DNA of 64,000 nucleotides from Bacteroidales bacterium UBA3143 (GCA_002364735.1 DEZB01000001.1:62001-126000); one strand, 5' to 3'; numbered from the stretch's first letter, positions 53,082 through 61,840 are shown. Notes: generated from the sequence alone by a model not told the origin. Program-made: numbers and translations.

Positions 53082-56000
53082 ATGAATAATATCATCGACA
53101 TTAAAGAGTTAGAACGTCTTCAGGCAATGAAAAAATACAATATATTGGGTATTGATTTTGACTTTGACTATATCATAGAATCAATTAAAGAGATTTGTGA
53201 TGTTCCCTATTGCTCAATTGTTGCAATTTATCAAGAAAATTATCACGTCATAGCATCAGCAGGTTTTGATACTCCAAAAGTCTTTCCTCGCAGGGGTTCT
53301 TGCACAGAGTTTATATATAAAAAAAATGAACTTTATGAGATTGCGAATGTACAAGAAGAGGATGAAATAAGTAGTGACGGTAAAATACTAAATGATTCTG
53401 AAATTATTTTTTATGCAGGTATCCCCATATATGATTCGGCTGGATTTACTTTAGGTATATTAAATATATTAGACTGGAAAACGAAAATCTTGACAGAACA
53501 ACAAAAGTATTTTATCACGAAAGCTTCGGAGCGTATTACTAAAGTTTTTATCCAAAAGCGTCAAGAACAAAGACTTCTTCATTTTGATAGCATGTTCAAC
53601 AAGTCGAAAGATATTATTGGAGTAATTCGTTTTAATGGTGAAATAGTCCAAATTAATCCTGCATTCTCAGAACTGGTAGGTTATGACGAAGTAGAGGTTT
53701 TGAAGATTAACATGTTGGATTTCATTCATCCAGACTATTCAGAAGAAGCTAAATCTTTATTGAGGCGAGTTGTGTCTGGAAAATCACAGATGAACTATAC
53801 GCTCCCTACCTTAACTAAATGCAACAAAACGAGGTGGATTGAATGGACCTCAACTCCTGAACCCAGCACAGAATTGATTTTCTTTATTGGAAGAGATATT
53901 ACTGAACATGAACAACAATCTAAACTGTTGAAATATAGTGAAGCACGATTTCGCACCTTTTTCGAGAATTCGCAAAGCTTAATGTGCATGCATGATTTAG
54001 AGGGTAAACTTACGGCTGTAAATAATGCTGCTGCTGCAGTGATTGGACTTCCTGTGGAAAGATTTAAAGGAAGAAATTTATCAGACTTTTTACCTAAAAG
54101 TAGAAGAGAAATGTTTGATACCTACTTGAGGAATTTAAAAGAAAACTCCTCAGTAAGTGGCACTACTCGGATAATAGGCCGAGATGGGAAAGAAAAAGTG
54201 TGGATGTATAACTCAAATGTTGAGCAAAATGCTGAAGGTGAAACTTATGTCTTAGCTAATGGAACAGACTTAACAGAAAGATATCAAATTGAAGAAGAAC
54301 TGAAGATAGCTACTAAAACAGCAGAAGAGGCCAATCGAGCTAAATCTGAATTCATAGCTAACATGAGTCACGAGATACGCACACCGTTAAACGGAATTAT
54401 TGGCTTTACCGATTTAGTGTTGAAAACTCCTTTGGATGAATCGCAGCAACAATACCTTAAGATTATTAATCAATCGGGAACTACTTTGCTAAACATTGTG
54501 GATCAAATTCTTGATTTCTCTAAAATAGAATCACGCCGAATAACATTGGTGGAGGAAAAAGTAGATTTACAAAACTTGGCTTCTGATGCTTGTGCTATGG
54601 TTTCGTATGCTTCAGAGAAGAAAGGATTGGAAATGTTGTTAGATTTTAAAGAAGACTTGCCTCGCTATATTTGGGCCGATGAAGTTAGATTGAAGCAAGT
54701 GTTGGTTAATTTATTAGGCAACGCCGTGAAGTTTACTGAAAAAGGGGAGGTAAAACTTTCAATTATCTTGAAAGAACAATTGCCTGATGACGACGTTTTA
54801 CTGCACTTTGAAGTGTGTGATACGGGTATTGGTATTCCAGCTGATAAAGTAGACCAAATCTTTAAAGCATTTACCCAAGAGGACAGCTCAATTACAAAAA
54901 AATATGGCGGTACTGGTTTAGGATTAACTATCTCCAATAAGCTATTGGAGCTAAAAGGCAGTAAATTAGAACTAAAGAGTGAGTTAGGAAAGGGGAGTTG
55001 TTTCTCTTTTGATGTGAAGATGAAAGCAGAGAATGATAATTTTGACGAAGACCTCTTAAAAGACATCAAACGCATATTGGTGGTGGATGACAATGATAGC
55101 AATCGTCAAATCTTAAAACGCATGCTGGAATTAAAACACATTGAAGTGGATGAAGCCGATAGTGGACTGGCAGCTTTGTTGATGTTGCAAAAGAATGCGG
55201 AGTATGACGTAATCATTATGGATTATCACATGCCTGTGATGGATGGCATTGAAACCATCAGAAAGATCAAAGAAATAATCAAAAGGAAGTCAGATCAACC
55301 AATTGTCATGTTATACAGCTCTTCTGACGATGAGAAACTGCAGTCTGATTGTGATGAGTTGGAGGTGCAATCACGACTTGTGAAGCCAATCAAAATGCAG
55401 GAAATGTATACTGTTTTAGCTCAATTGAAGAACGACAAAATAAATAATAAACAAGAGCTTGAGCAAAGTATTAGCAGCCAAACAGACCAAGATAAGCAGT
55501 GTGAAACCTCATCAACTATTTTAATTGTGGAGGACAATGAAATAAATCTTTACTTGTCAAAAATTTTAGTTGCACAAATAGCTCCCAACGCTATAATTAT
55601 AGAGGCCAAAGATGGTCTTGAAGCAGTAGAGATGTTTTGTGAGAATCAGCCCGATCTTGTTTTAATGGACATTCAAATGCCAAATATGAATGGTATTGAA
55701 GCAACAATTAAAATACGTAATGAGGAGAAAGAAAAGACAACTCCTATTATTGCATTAACAGCAGGAAATATGTCTGGCGAAAGAGAAAAATGTTTGAATG
55801 CTGGAATGAACGATTTTATGGTGAAACCTCTTGTGAAAAAAGATTTAGCTAAGATGTTTCAAAAGTGGCTTAAGACGGGTAAGGTGTATGAAAAAGAAGA
55901 GGTTTACAAAACAGAAAGTATAGAACATCTCAATAAGTCTTGGTTCAATCAATATGCATCAGATGATATAGAGTTCAAAGGAAAGTTTGTTGAATTAGCA

Positions 56001-56246
56001 AAAGTAGGGATTGACGAAAGCGTGAAGATGCTACAAAAAGCTATAGTTGAAAGAGATTTGGATGCCTTAAAAGCTAATGGTCACAAACTTAAAGGAACAA
56101 GTCTTGCTGTAGGATTAACTCAATTAAGCAAGCTTGCTGTCGCTTTTGAATTGGCAGACGAGTTTGATGAAGAATATTTAAATGATTTGATGCAATCATT
56201 ATTAGTTGAAGTGGAAATAGTGAATGATCTTTTGAATAAAGAGTAG
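53082..56246 (+). CDS. Hybrid sensor histidine kinase (GAF-PAS-PAS-HisKA-HATPase-REC-REC-Hpt)
   Basis: A 1054-aa cytoplasmic phosphorelay kinase with no transmembrane segment. GAF domain is at about 20-160 and PAS domains at about 168-280 and 285-405. HisKA has phospho-acceptor His430 in NMSHEIRTPLNG. HATPase lies at about 535-655 (NLLGNAVKFTEKG, DTGIGIP, GTGLGLTI). The first receiver (ILVVDDND.. IIMDYHMPVMDG) has its Asp near 712. The second receiver (ILIVEDNEIN.. VLMDIQMPNMNG) has its Asp near 862. The C-terminal Hpt domain has NGHKLKGTSLAVG near 1000. It is followed at once by another kinase gene and, 1 kb on, by a NarL-type regulator. Confidence 0.93.
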   Translation: MNNIIDIKELERLQAMKKYNILGIDFDFDYIIESIKEICDVPYCSIVAIYQENYHVIASAGFDTPKVFPRRGSCTEFIYKKNELYEIANVQEEDEISSDGKILNDSEIIFYAGIPIYDSAGFTLGILNILDWKTKILTEQQKYFITKASERITKVFIQKRQEQRLLHFDSMFNKSKDIIGVIRFNGEIVQINPAFSELVGYDEVEVLKINMLDFIHPDYSEEAKSLLRRVVSGKSQMNYTLPTLTKCNKTRWIEWTSTPEPSTELIFFIGRDITEHEQQSKLLKYSEARFRTFFENSQSLMCMHDLEGKLTAVNNAAAAVIGLPVERFKGRNLSDFLPKSRREMFDTYLRNLKENSSVSGTTRIIGRDGKEKVWMYNSNVEQNAEGETYVLANGTDLTERYQIEEELKIATKTAEEANRAKSEFIANMSHEIRTPLNGIIGFTDLVLKTPLDESQQQYLKIINQSGTTLLNIVDQILDFSKIESRRITLVEEKVDLQNLASDACAMVSYASEKKGLEMLLDFKEDLPRYIWADEVRLKQVLVNLLGNAVKFTEKGEVKLSIILKEQLPDDDVLLHFEVCDTGIGIPADKVDQIFKAFTQEDSSITKKYGGTGLGLTISNKLLELKGSKLELKSELGKGSCFSFDVKMKAENDNFDEDLLKDIKRILVVDDNDSNRQILKRMLELKHIEVDEADSGLAALLMLQKNAEYDVIIMDYHMPVMDGIETIRKIKEIIKRKSDQPIVMLYSSSDDEKLQSDCDELEVQSRLVKPIKMQEMYTVLAQLKNDKINNKQELEQSISSQTDQDKQCETSSTILIVEDNEINLYLSKILVAQIAPNAIIIEAKDGLEAVEMFCENQPDLVLMDIQMPNMNGIEATIKIRNEEKEKTTPIIALTAGNMSGEREKCLNAGMNDFMVKPLVKKDLAKMFQKWLKTGKVYEKEEVYKTESIEHLNKSWFNQYASDDIEFKGKFVELAKVGIDESVKMLQKAIVERDLDALKANGHKLKGTSLAVGLTQLSKLAVAFELADEFDEEYLNDLMQSLLVEVEIVNDLLNKE

Positions 56247-56248
56247 TG

Positions 56249-56986
56249 ATGGAAATCAATGATTTAAAAAACGAAAGTCAATTACTGATAGAAAGGCTAA
56301 CTAAAGAAAATGAATTAAAGACCAAATGGTTGTCTTTAATTGCACACGATTTTAAAGGAATGTTTTACAACATAAACTTCTTGCTGAATGCATTAGAAGA
56401 TAAAATGATTTCACAAGAGCAATTCCAATGTATGCTGCCAGAGTTGAAACAAATATCTGAAAAGAATCTGAAAACACTTGAGAGTACATTTGCTTGGATT
56501 AATCAGCAAACCGATAGTTTAGAACTTCAACGAGAAGATGTCTTAATTTATCAGTTGCTATTGGATTTGAAAGAGCATTTAAATCAGTCAATACAACAAA
56601 AAAATTTAGTGCTTAAATATTCAGGTGATGAACATATAACATTGTCAAGCGACAAGTTACTACTAAGTTTTATATTAAAACATACAATAGAAAATGCAAT
56701 TAAGTATTCTAACAAAAATGGGATAATCAATTTTACAACTCGTTTAGAAAATGATGCTGTGTGTATTGAAATTCAAGATAATGGTATTGGAATGACTAAT
56801 AATGTACTTAATAACATCTTCACATTAAATGGTTCTCCCTTTAAAGGAACGATGGATGAAAAAGGAGCTGGATTAAGTCTAATTGTTGTAAAAGATTTTG
56901 TGGAAGTTTTAGGTGGGAATATGGAGATTTTATCAAAACCAAATGAAGGAACTACCGTTAAATTCTTGTTTAAAACAAACTTATGA
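56249..56986 (+). CDS. Small sensor histidine kinase
   Basis: A 245-aa kinase without membrane or sensor domain: a short N-terminal coiled coil, phospho-acceptor His33 in LIAHDFKG (a HisKA variant) and HATPase motifs NAIKYSNKNG, QDNGIGM and GAGLSLIVVKDFVEVLGG. The ATG at 56249 is chosen; a GTG directly before it overlaps the upstream stop codon. It starts 2 nt after the hybrid kinase stop, so the two are coupled. It may receive signals through the hybrid kinase or phosphorylate the downstream regulator. This is inference. Confidence 0.88.
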   Translation: MEINDLKNESQLLIERLTKENELKTKWLSLIAHDFKGMFYNINFLLNALEDKMISQEQFQCMLPELKQISEKNLKTLESTFAWINQQTDSLELQREDVLIYQLLLDLKEHLNQSIQQKNLVLKYSGDEHITLSSDKLLLSFILKHTIENAIKYSNKNGIINFTTRLENDAVCIEIQDNGIGMTNNVLNNIFTLNGSPFKGTMDEKGAGLSLIVVKDFVEVLGGNMEILSKPNEGTTVKFLFKTNL

Positions 56987-57248
56987 TGCATTTCATGAAG
57001 AATGATGGTTTTTCAATAATTATTAATTAAATCAATTGTTTAATACAGTATAATTGATTAATTTGGACCCAATATTTTGATAGCTGTGTGAAAGATATAA
57101 TTTGCAGGCATAATTTGTAGATATAACACGATCAAATTAATTATCAACATGATTTTATAAATATGATTTTTAGACTGTAGGCTAACAATTCTTATTGTGA
57201 AACTTATAGGTTTAAATCATTAATGTATGCATTAACAGTTACACAATT

Positions 57249-57899
57249 ATGGAAAAGAAAATACTAATAGCTGATGATCATGGAGTGGTGCGTTTGGGCC
57301 TCTCAATGATGATAAAAAAGTTGCGACCAGACTTTATAATTAGTGAGGTAGACGACTATCAAAAAGTGATGAGTATTATAAAAGAAAAAACCTTTGACAT
57401 AGTCATACTTGATTTGAATATGCCTAATGGGAATTTCCAAGAAGCATTGAATGCAATTAAATCAAAAAGCCCCCATACAAAAGTTATGATTTTCTCATCT
57501 CAAGATGAAAATATGTATGCTATACGCTATTTAAAGATGGGAGCCGATGGTTTTTTGCATAAACTGGCCTCAGAAGAGGTTATTCACAAAGCACTTACAA
57601 AGATGCTCGAAAAAGGGACTTATATAAGTGAGGATGTAAAAGAATCGCTCATATACAGTAATCTAAATAAACAAGAAGCGTCACCCAATCCCTTAGAAGT
57701 TTTAACTGATCGTGAAATGGAAATCGCAGAGCGTTTAATTGTTGGAGAGCCCATGAAAATTATTTCTAACGATCTGCACATTCACACCTCTACTGTTAGC
57801 ACATACAAGACAAGAATTTTGGATAAACTAAATATTCAATCGATACCAGAATTGATCAAGATATTTAATATCTACGAAATATCTAAAGACTTTCGCTAA
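57249..57899 (+). CDS. NarL/LuxR-family response regulator
   Basis: A 216-aa two-domain regulator. Receiver: acidic pair D9-D10, phospho-acceptor Asp55 (IVILDLNMPNG), the switch Ser/Thr region MIFSSQD and Lys106 in FLHKLASEE. LuxR-type helix-turn-helix at about 148-206: LTDREMEIAERLIVGEPMKIISNDLHIHTSTVSTYKTRILDKLNI. The gene follows the two kinases (262 nt gap) and precedes the fibre locus, so it is the natural candidate for binding the TGTAGTA palindromes there. That link is inferred from position only. Confidence 0.9.
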   Translation: MEKKILIADDHGVVRLGLSMMIKKLRPDFIISEVDDYQKVMSIIKEKTFDIVILDLNMPNGNFQEALNAIKSKSPHTKVMIFSSQDENMYAIRYLKMGADGFLHKLASEEVIHKALTKMLEKGTYISEDVKESLIYSNLNKQEASPNPLEVLTDREMEIAERLIVGEPMKIISNDLHIHTSTVSTYKTRILDKLNIQSIPELIKIFNIYEISKDFR

Positions 57900-58394
57900 T
57901 TTTAAAATCATTTTTTATTGACGATTTATGTATTGCAATTACCATTAAAGAGGTAGTTGCTTTTTTTATTTGAAACTCTTGATTATTTGTTTTTCATAAC
58001 AAACATGCACTCCCACACTTTTTATAAAACGACTCTTTTATAAAAGAGAATATCCCATATTATCTCTCAACTTTATTTTCGGTTTTGTTGCTGTATTAAT
58101 TACCCCTATAAGTATTTTCTGGATACTTTTTTGCATTTATAATTGTTCGTCTTAACTACATGAATTGTTGATATATAAATCGCATACCCTAATTTTGCCT
58201 ATATTTCGAATGTTAAATCTTTCAACAGATTGAAATAATATATGAGAAATATGATACAAATGCAAAAAATATTTTTTATATTTAGGATTCAATAATCTTT
58301 ATGATAGTATTTATCATAAAGATCATATAGGTAATACAATCTAATAGAGAATAATAGTGAAACATTAGGAAGTTTAACAACTAAATGTACGGTT
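57900..58394. other. Intergenic region between the regulator and the fibre locus
   Basis: A 495-nt gap. It holds the regulator's terminator (57935-57967) and a -7 candidate TAATTTTG at 58190-58197 for the first small secreted protein, with an ACTACA half-site at 58155-58160, 35 nt before it. No full copy of the TGTAGTA palindrome was found here. No gene is supported. Confidence 0.45.
57935..57967 (+). terminator. Rho-independent terminator of the response regulator
   Basis: GCAATTACC (57935-57943) / GGTAGTTGC (57952-57960) with one T-G pair, followed by seven T. Confidence 0.85.
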
Positions 58395-58790
58395 ATGAAT
58401 ATAATGCATTTTTTTATTGGCGTCATGTTATTAGTGCAGTTTTCAATATATGCACAATCAGCTGCTCAAGTAACGCTATCTATTCGTCTCTTTCCTATTC
58501 AAGTAATTGAAGTAGATCTTATCAATACTCAAACACTTCATATTACAAATGATGAAGATACACCTAACGATTTAAATCAAATATCCCAACAATTGTCCAC
58601 ATTCAGCACCAGTCAATATGCATTGACAGTAGATAGTGTCAAAACTAACGCTTTTGAAGAATTGAGGGCATCAAGTGCAACAACTCTCCCTAAATACAGA
58701 TCCACAAACCGAATTATTGACATTGAGAGGTATGATGATGAAACCGATAGCGACGATCTCCATGTGATATATAGTATGGAGGCGATTTGA
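58395..58790 (+). CDS. Diverged small secreted subunit-like protein
   Basis: A 131-aa protein with a signal peptide (about 1-20, ending IYAQ). The mature start AAQVTLSIRLFPIQVIEVDL parallels ASLTLNLSAVQSIIVSG in the 59612 gene. SQYALTVDS parallels GGYAITAQ, and the end VIYSMEAI parallels VLYTIAAN. The central DY..G motif is lost and the protein is shorter, so it is the most divergent member. Possibly a specialised or decaying subunit. It stands apart from the others by the inserted palindromic element. Confidence 0.65.
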   Translation: MNIMHFFIGVMLLVQFSIYAQSAAQVTLSIRLFPIQVIEVDLINTQTLHITNDEDTPNDLNQISQQLSTFSTSQYALTVDSVKTNAFEELRASSATTLPKYRSTNRIIDIERYDDETDSDDLHVIYSMEAI

Positions 58791-58850
58791 CGTTATTAAG
58801 TAATCTCTTAATTTCCATGATTTTCCACAACTTATATTTAGTAGTCAGTT

Positions 58851-59194
58851 GATAAAACTTTTTGAAAACATTTTCACCGCGGTCGATTGCGTTTTCATTA
58901 GATGAAAATTGAATTCACCGCGGTGAAAATGTTTGAAAACGCATTATTTTCATTTTTATGCTCAAAATTGAAGCTTTCTTGCCTTAAAAACTCAATTTCA
59001 GACGAAGCTGTACTCTTTTCATCTGTCATTTCTTCCATTTTCAACTGCTTTTTCTTTTTTCATGGTCTTTTTTCTCAAAATTCAAGCGTAATTTCATCAT
59101 TATTGTAATTTAAAACATTTCCACCACGGTGAATTGCATTTTCAAATGATGAAAGCCAAATCCACCGTGGTGGATTTAATTTCCACCTGTTTTT
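58851..59194 (-). mobile_element. Dispersed CCGCGG-palindrome element, copy II (344 bp)
   Basis: This is the reverse-orientation partner of 28317-28656. The right edge, read on the minus strand, begins AAAACAGGTGGAAATTAAAT exactly like copy I. Palindromes of the ACCGCGGT/ACCACGGT type lie near 58878, 58919, 59123 and 59163. Copy lengths differ by only 4 nt and the internal order matches, while the middle is diverged to short shared words. It lies 158 nt upstream of the first regulatory module of the fibre locus. Confidence 0.7.
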
Positions 59195-59351
59195 CGGCTT
59201 ATTTTCTTTTAAACTGTAAAATATAAATATGTATCACTTATAAATCGATAGCCTTATAATTTATTAAACTGTTATTGCAAGTATATTTTATTAATCATTT
59301 TTTTCTCTACCTCTTCCAAATTCTTCCATTCGTAATCATGCATCTTTTTTT

Positions 59352-59420
59352 TGTAGTAAAATTACTACAAGCACTTCCATCTATAACTACAAAAACAAGC
59401 TTCATGTGAGAGTATCTTTG
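59352..59420 (+). promoter_or_regulatory. Regulatory module 1: TGTAGTA palindrome, half-site and -7 TATCTTTG
   Basis: Palindrome TGTAGTAAAATTACTACA at 59352-59369, half-site ACTACA at 59386-59391 and -7 TATCTTTG at 59413-59420. No TTTG is present where the -33 box should be (59389-59392); the half-site covers that position. This suggests a promoter needing an activator. No gene begins within the usual leader distance: module 2 follows 120 nt later. Confidence 0.8.
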
Positions 59421-59471
59421 CATCATCAAATAAGAGAATTTGTAAATAAAGAAGAAATAAAAAAGACATCG

Positions 59472-59540
59472 TGTAGTAAAAGTACTACAAACAGTTCCAA
59501 TTTTTACTACATAAATCCTTTTCAAGCGGCAGTATCTTTG
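59472..59540 (+). promoter_or_regulatory. Regulatory module 2 upstream of the 59612 gene
   Basis: Palindrome TGTAGTAAAAGTACTACA at 59472-59489, ACTACA at 59506-59511 and TATCTTTG at 59533-59540. The offsets from the palindrome start (34 and 61) are identical to modules 1 and 3. The -7 lies 79 nt before the ATG of the subunit gene. Confidence 0.85.
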
Positions 59541-59611
59541 TAGCATCAAATTAAAGGTTTGAAAAAACAGATCAATAAAAACAAAAATAACAAATTTAAA
59601 AACATACAATT

Positions 59612-60148
59612 ATGAAGAAAATAATTTTATTCACAGCAGTTCTTTTTACAGCAGTTTCTACAGTAAGCGTTAAAGCACAAACTCCTGCATCTAAAACAGG
59701 ACAAGCTTCTTTGACATTAAATTTATCCGCAGTTCAATCAATTATTGTAAGTGGTGATGTGGTAATCGATTATGCAACAGCAGATGATTATGTAAATGGT
59801 AAAGCATCTACTGACTTAACAACACTAACCGTAGTGTCAGCGGGAGGATATGCTATAACAGCACAAGCCGACGATCTTAAAGATGGAACTAACACCTCAA
59901 GCCCTGTAATCAAATCAAACACCATAGCAGTAACTGCAACTGGTTTGTCAGGGGCAACTGGAGCGGGCAGTGGAACCCTTGAGCAAAGTGGATCTAAAAC
60001 AGCATTGATCACAAGCAAACAAGGAGGTGTAGGTCTTCAATATAATGTAAGCTATAAAGGAACAGGAAGCAACGAATACATGAAAAATTATAATGGCGGA
60101 GGACGTCAGTATAAAACAACCGTACTTTATACAATCGCAGCTAACTAA
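59612..60148 (+). CDS. Small secreted subunit-like protein A
   Basis: A 178-aa protein with a signal peptide of about 22 residues (ending VKAQ). The mature part is beta-rich and polar: SLTLNLSAVQSIIVSG at 31-46, YATADDYVNG near 51-60, LTVVSAGGYAITAQ near 66-79, a Gly/Ser/Thr-rich middle and the end QYKTTVLYTIAAN. No cysteine in the mature part. The pattern (strand near the N-terminus, terminal strand, export, adjacent chaperone) fits a fibre subunit, as in pilins. No named family recognised. It is expressed from module 2, perhaps also module 1. Confidence 0.78.
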   Translation: MKKIILFTAVLFTAVSTVSVKAQTPASKTGQASLTLNLSAVQSIIVSGDVVIDYATADDYVNGKASTDLTTLTVVSAGGYAITAQADDLKDGTNTSSPVIKSNTIAVTATGLSGATGAGSGTLEQSGSKTALITSKQGGVGLQYNVSYKGTGSNEYMKNYNGGGRQYKTTVLYTIAAN

Positions 60149-60179
60149 TTCATACACCCATTCAGAACAAACGACATCG

Positions 60180-60248
60180 TGTAGTAATTTTACTACAAAC
60201 AGTTACAATAATTACTACAAAAAACCATTTTAAGCAGTACTATCTTTG
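60180..60248 (+). promoter_or_regulatory. Regulatory module 3 upstream of the 60328 gene
   Basis: Palindrome TGTAGTAATTTTACTACA at 60180-60197, ACTACA at 60214-60219 and TATCTTTG at 60241-60248. The spacing is identical to modules 1 and 2. The -7 lies 87 nt before the ATG. Upstream, GACATCG directly precedes the palindrome here and in module 2. Confidence 0.85.
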
Positions 60249-60327
60249 TCGTGTCAAATTTAAGAGACAATAAATTAAAACAAAAACAATATTTTCAAAT
60301 AACAAAACATTTAAAAAAATAAACAAC

Positions 60328-60915
60328 ATGAAAAAAGTAATTTTATTCGCAGCAATTTTATTCGCAGGAGTCTCAGTAGCTAAAGCACAAACTCAAATTG
60401 AAAAAGACAACAAAACTGTGATTGATCACACCTCTGTTACAGAAGGTACAAAGTCATCGGCAAATACAAATTTAACCGTAGTGTTAAATTCAATCCAATC
60501 AATTTCAGTAAATACAAGCAATGTTACTTTAGAGTATAAAACTGTTGAAGACTATCAAAAGGGTGTTAGTTCAGGTCTTATAACAGATCACTTAGAAATA
60601 AACAGTACAGGTGGATACAGCGTAAAAGTTAACTATTCAGGGGCTCAAGATTATGGATATAATGGTCCTGGTTTAGATGCTGACGAAATGTTTCAATCTA
60701 TCAATGTAGCTGTAGCAGAAAAAAAGGATGTAAATGTAAACGATTCGAAACTTCTTAAAGAATCAAAGGGAGCAATCATTTCTTCTTCTGTAGGCGAATT
60801 TGGTGCGAAATTTGATGTTGACTATCAAGGTGCTACAAACTACATGAACAGTGTTAAGAAAGGTGCTACAAGAACATATATTGCTAATGTGTTTTATACA
60901 ATCGAAGCTTTATAA
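60328..60915 (+). CDS. Small secreted subunit-like protein B
   Basis: A 195-aa paralogue of the 59612 protein: signal peptide ending AKAQ, LTVVLNSIQSISVNTSN near 50-66, YKTVEDYQKG near 70-79, LEINSTGGYSVKVNYSG near 89-105 and a C-terminal TYIANVFYTIEAL. The middle is more charged and contains YNGPGLDADEMF. It has its own regulatory module, and a terminator follows, so each subunit gene is a separate transcript under the same control. Function inferred as a fibre subunit. Confidence 0.78.
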   Translation: MKKVILFAAILFAGVSVAKAQTQIEKDNKTVIDHTSVTEGTKSSANTNLTVVLNSIQSISVNTSNVTLEYKTVEDYQKGVSSGLITDHLEINSTGGYSVKVNYSGAQDYGYNGPGLDADEMFQSINVAVAEKKDVNVNDSKLLKESKGAIISSSVGEFGAKFDVDYQGATNYMNSVKKGATRTYIANVFYTIEAL

Positions 60916-60944
60916 TCAAACACTTTTAGATTAAACCATCAAAG

Positions 60945-60981
60945 GCAATTATCGGAGTTAATCCTTTAGTTGCTTTTTTTT
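60945..60981 (+). terminator. Probable terminator after subunit B
   Basis: GCAATTA (60945-60951) pairs with TAGTTGC (60967-60973) over seven positions with one T-G pair, followed by eight T. Confidence 0.65.
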
Positions 60982-60984
60982 CAG

Positions 60985-60992
60985 TAAATTTG
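60985..60992 (+). promoter_or_regulatory. -7 element of the chaperone operon (TAAATTTG)
   Basis: TAAATTTG fits TAnnTTTG, 17 nt before the ATG at 61010. No TGTAGTA palindrome is present, so the assembly genes may be controlled differently from the subunit genes. Confidence 0.5.
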
Positions 60993-61009
60993 CGCAATAA
61001 TATAAAGTT

Positions 61010-61840
61010 ATGAATATGAACAAAAAAGTATACTCCTATCTCGTGGCATTTAGTGCAATTCTTATTTTATCTATTGCATCATTAAGTGTGTCTGCTCAAA
61101 CAGGCATCTCAGTGAGTCCTCCACGAACTTATTTCACGGTAGCCCCTGGACAAAGCGAAACTAAACAAGTACTCATTAGCAACCCCAGCAAAACAAACAC
61201 ATTGGAATTGTCAGTCTCTTTCGGCGATTGGAAATATGATAGCATTGGCAACAATGTAATGGCTGAAGCTGGAGTGTTGGATAACTCTTGTGCTGAATGG
61301 GTTGATATATTACCACAATCGTTCTTCACGGTTGCTCCAGGCGAGAGTTATGAGTTAGATGTGCGCATAAATGTACCCAATAATTTATCTGATGATATAC
61401 CAGTGCATACTTGCATGGTATATATTACACAAATAAATCCAGTCGATGGAGTGAATGAACAGGGCGCAAATATCAAAATTGCAGTACGCTCGGGCATTAA
61501 ACTCTACCATCGCAAAGATGTGCCACGCGATGCCAATGTAGAGATAACCAATTTTGTATATAGCAAAGAAGATCCAAACAGATTGAAGTTTGCTTTTGAC
61601 AATGTGGGCAATGTATGGACAGATGGGATTATTACTTGCGAATTATTGAACCAGAACACGGGTGATAAAACAAAACTGGAAGATGTTGTTTTTTATTCTA
61701 TGCCTGGTGATGAGCGTCATCTCTACTTCAACCTACCCGAAGACCTTGCGCCTTCTAACTATGTTGCTACGGCAATTTTTGATTATGAACATGCCTCATC
61801 TATTAAGATGGCGGAATTATCATTTGTTTATGAAAAATAG
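61010..61840 (+). CDS. PapD-like periplasmic pilus-assembly chaperone
   Basis: A 276-aa protein with a signal peptide of about 29 residues (ending VSAQ). The mature part starts TGISVSPPRTYFTVAPGQSETKQVLISNPS, the beginning of a PapD-type immunoglobulin fold (strands A-C). FFTVAPGESYELDVRINVPNN repeats that motif, then VHTCMVYITQ, VRSGIKLYHR and a second domain ending IKMAELSFVYEK. The NSPPR-like start and the two-domain length fit fimbrial chaperones. There are two Cys in the mature part. The stop overlaps the start of the next gene by 11 nt. Confidence 0.8.
   Translation: MNMNKKVYSYLVAFSAILILSIASLSVSAQTGISVSPPRTYFTVAPGQSETKQVLISNPSKTNTLELSVSFGDWKYDSIGNNVMAEAGVLDNSCAEWVDILPQSFFTVAPGESYELDVRINVPNNLSDDIPVHTCMVYITQINPVDGVNEQGANIKIAVRSGIKLYHRKDVPRDANVEITNFVYSKEDPNRLKFAFDNVGNVWTDGIITCELLNQNTGDKTKLEDVVFYSMPGDERHLYFNLPEDLAPSNYVATAIFDYEHASSIKMAELSFVYEK

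Larger units (their letters stand above)
58791..59611. other. Intergenic region with mobile element and promoter modules
   Basis: An 820-nt gap. It holds the 344-bp palindromic element (58851-59194) and two regulatory modules (59352-59420 and 59472-59540). The rest is AT-rich. The 68-codon frame at 58902-59108 lies within the element and is not supported. Confidence 0.7.

Noticed and set aside
58902..59108. A 68-codon open frame inside element copy II
   Set aside because: The corresponding stretch of copy I is not open and the central sequence is poorly conserved between the copies, so it is not a conserved gene of the element.
59352..60250. Invertible (phase-variable) promoters
   Set aside because: Bacteroidales invertible promoters are flanked by inverted repeats and often near a recombinase gene. 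Here the modules are direct copies, all in the same orientation, with no flanking inverted repeats or recombinase.
61662..61829. Upstream extension of the two-domain secreted protein
   Set aside because: This part overlaps the chaperone gene in another frame and would bury the signal peptide. The ATG at 61830 places it at the N-terminus.
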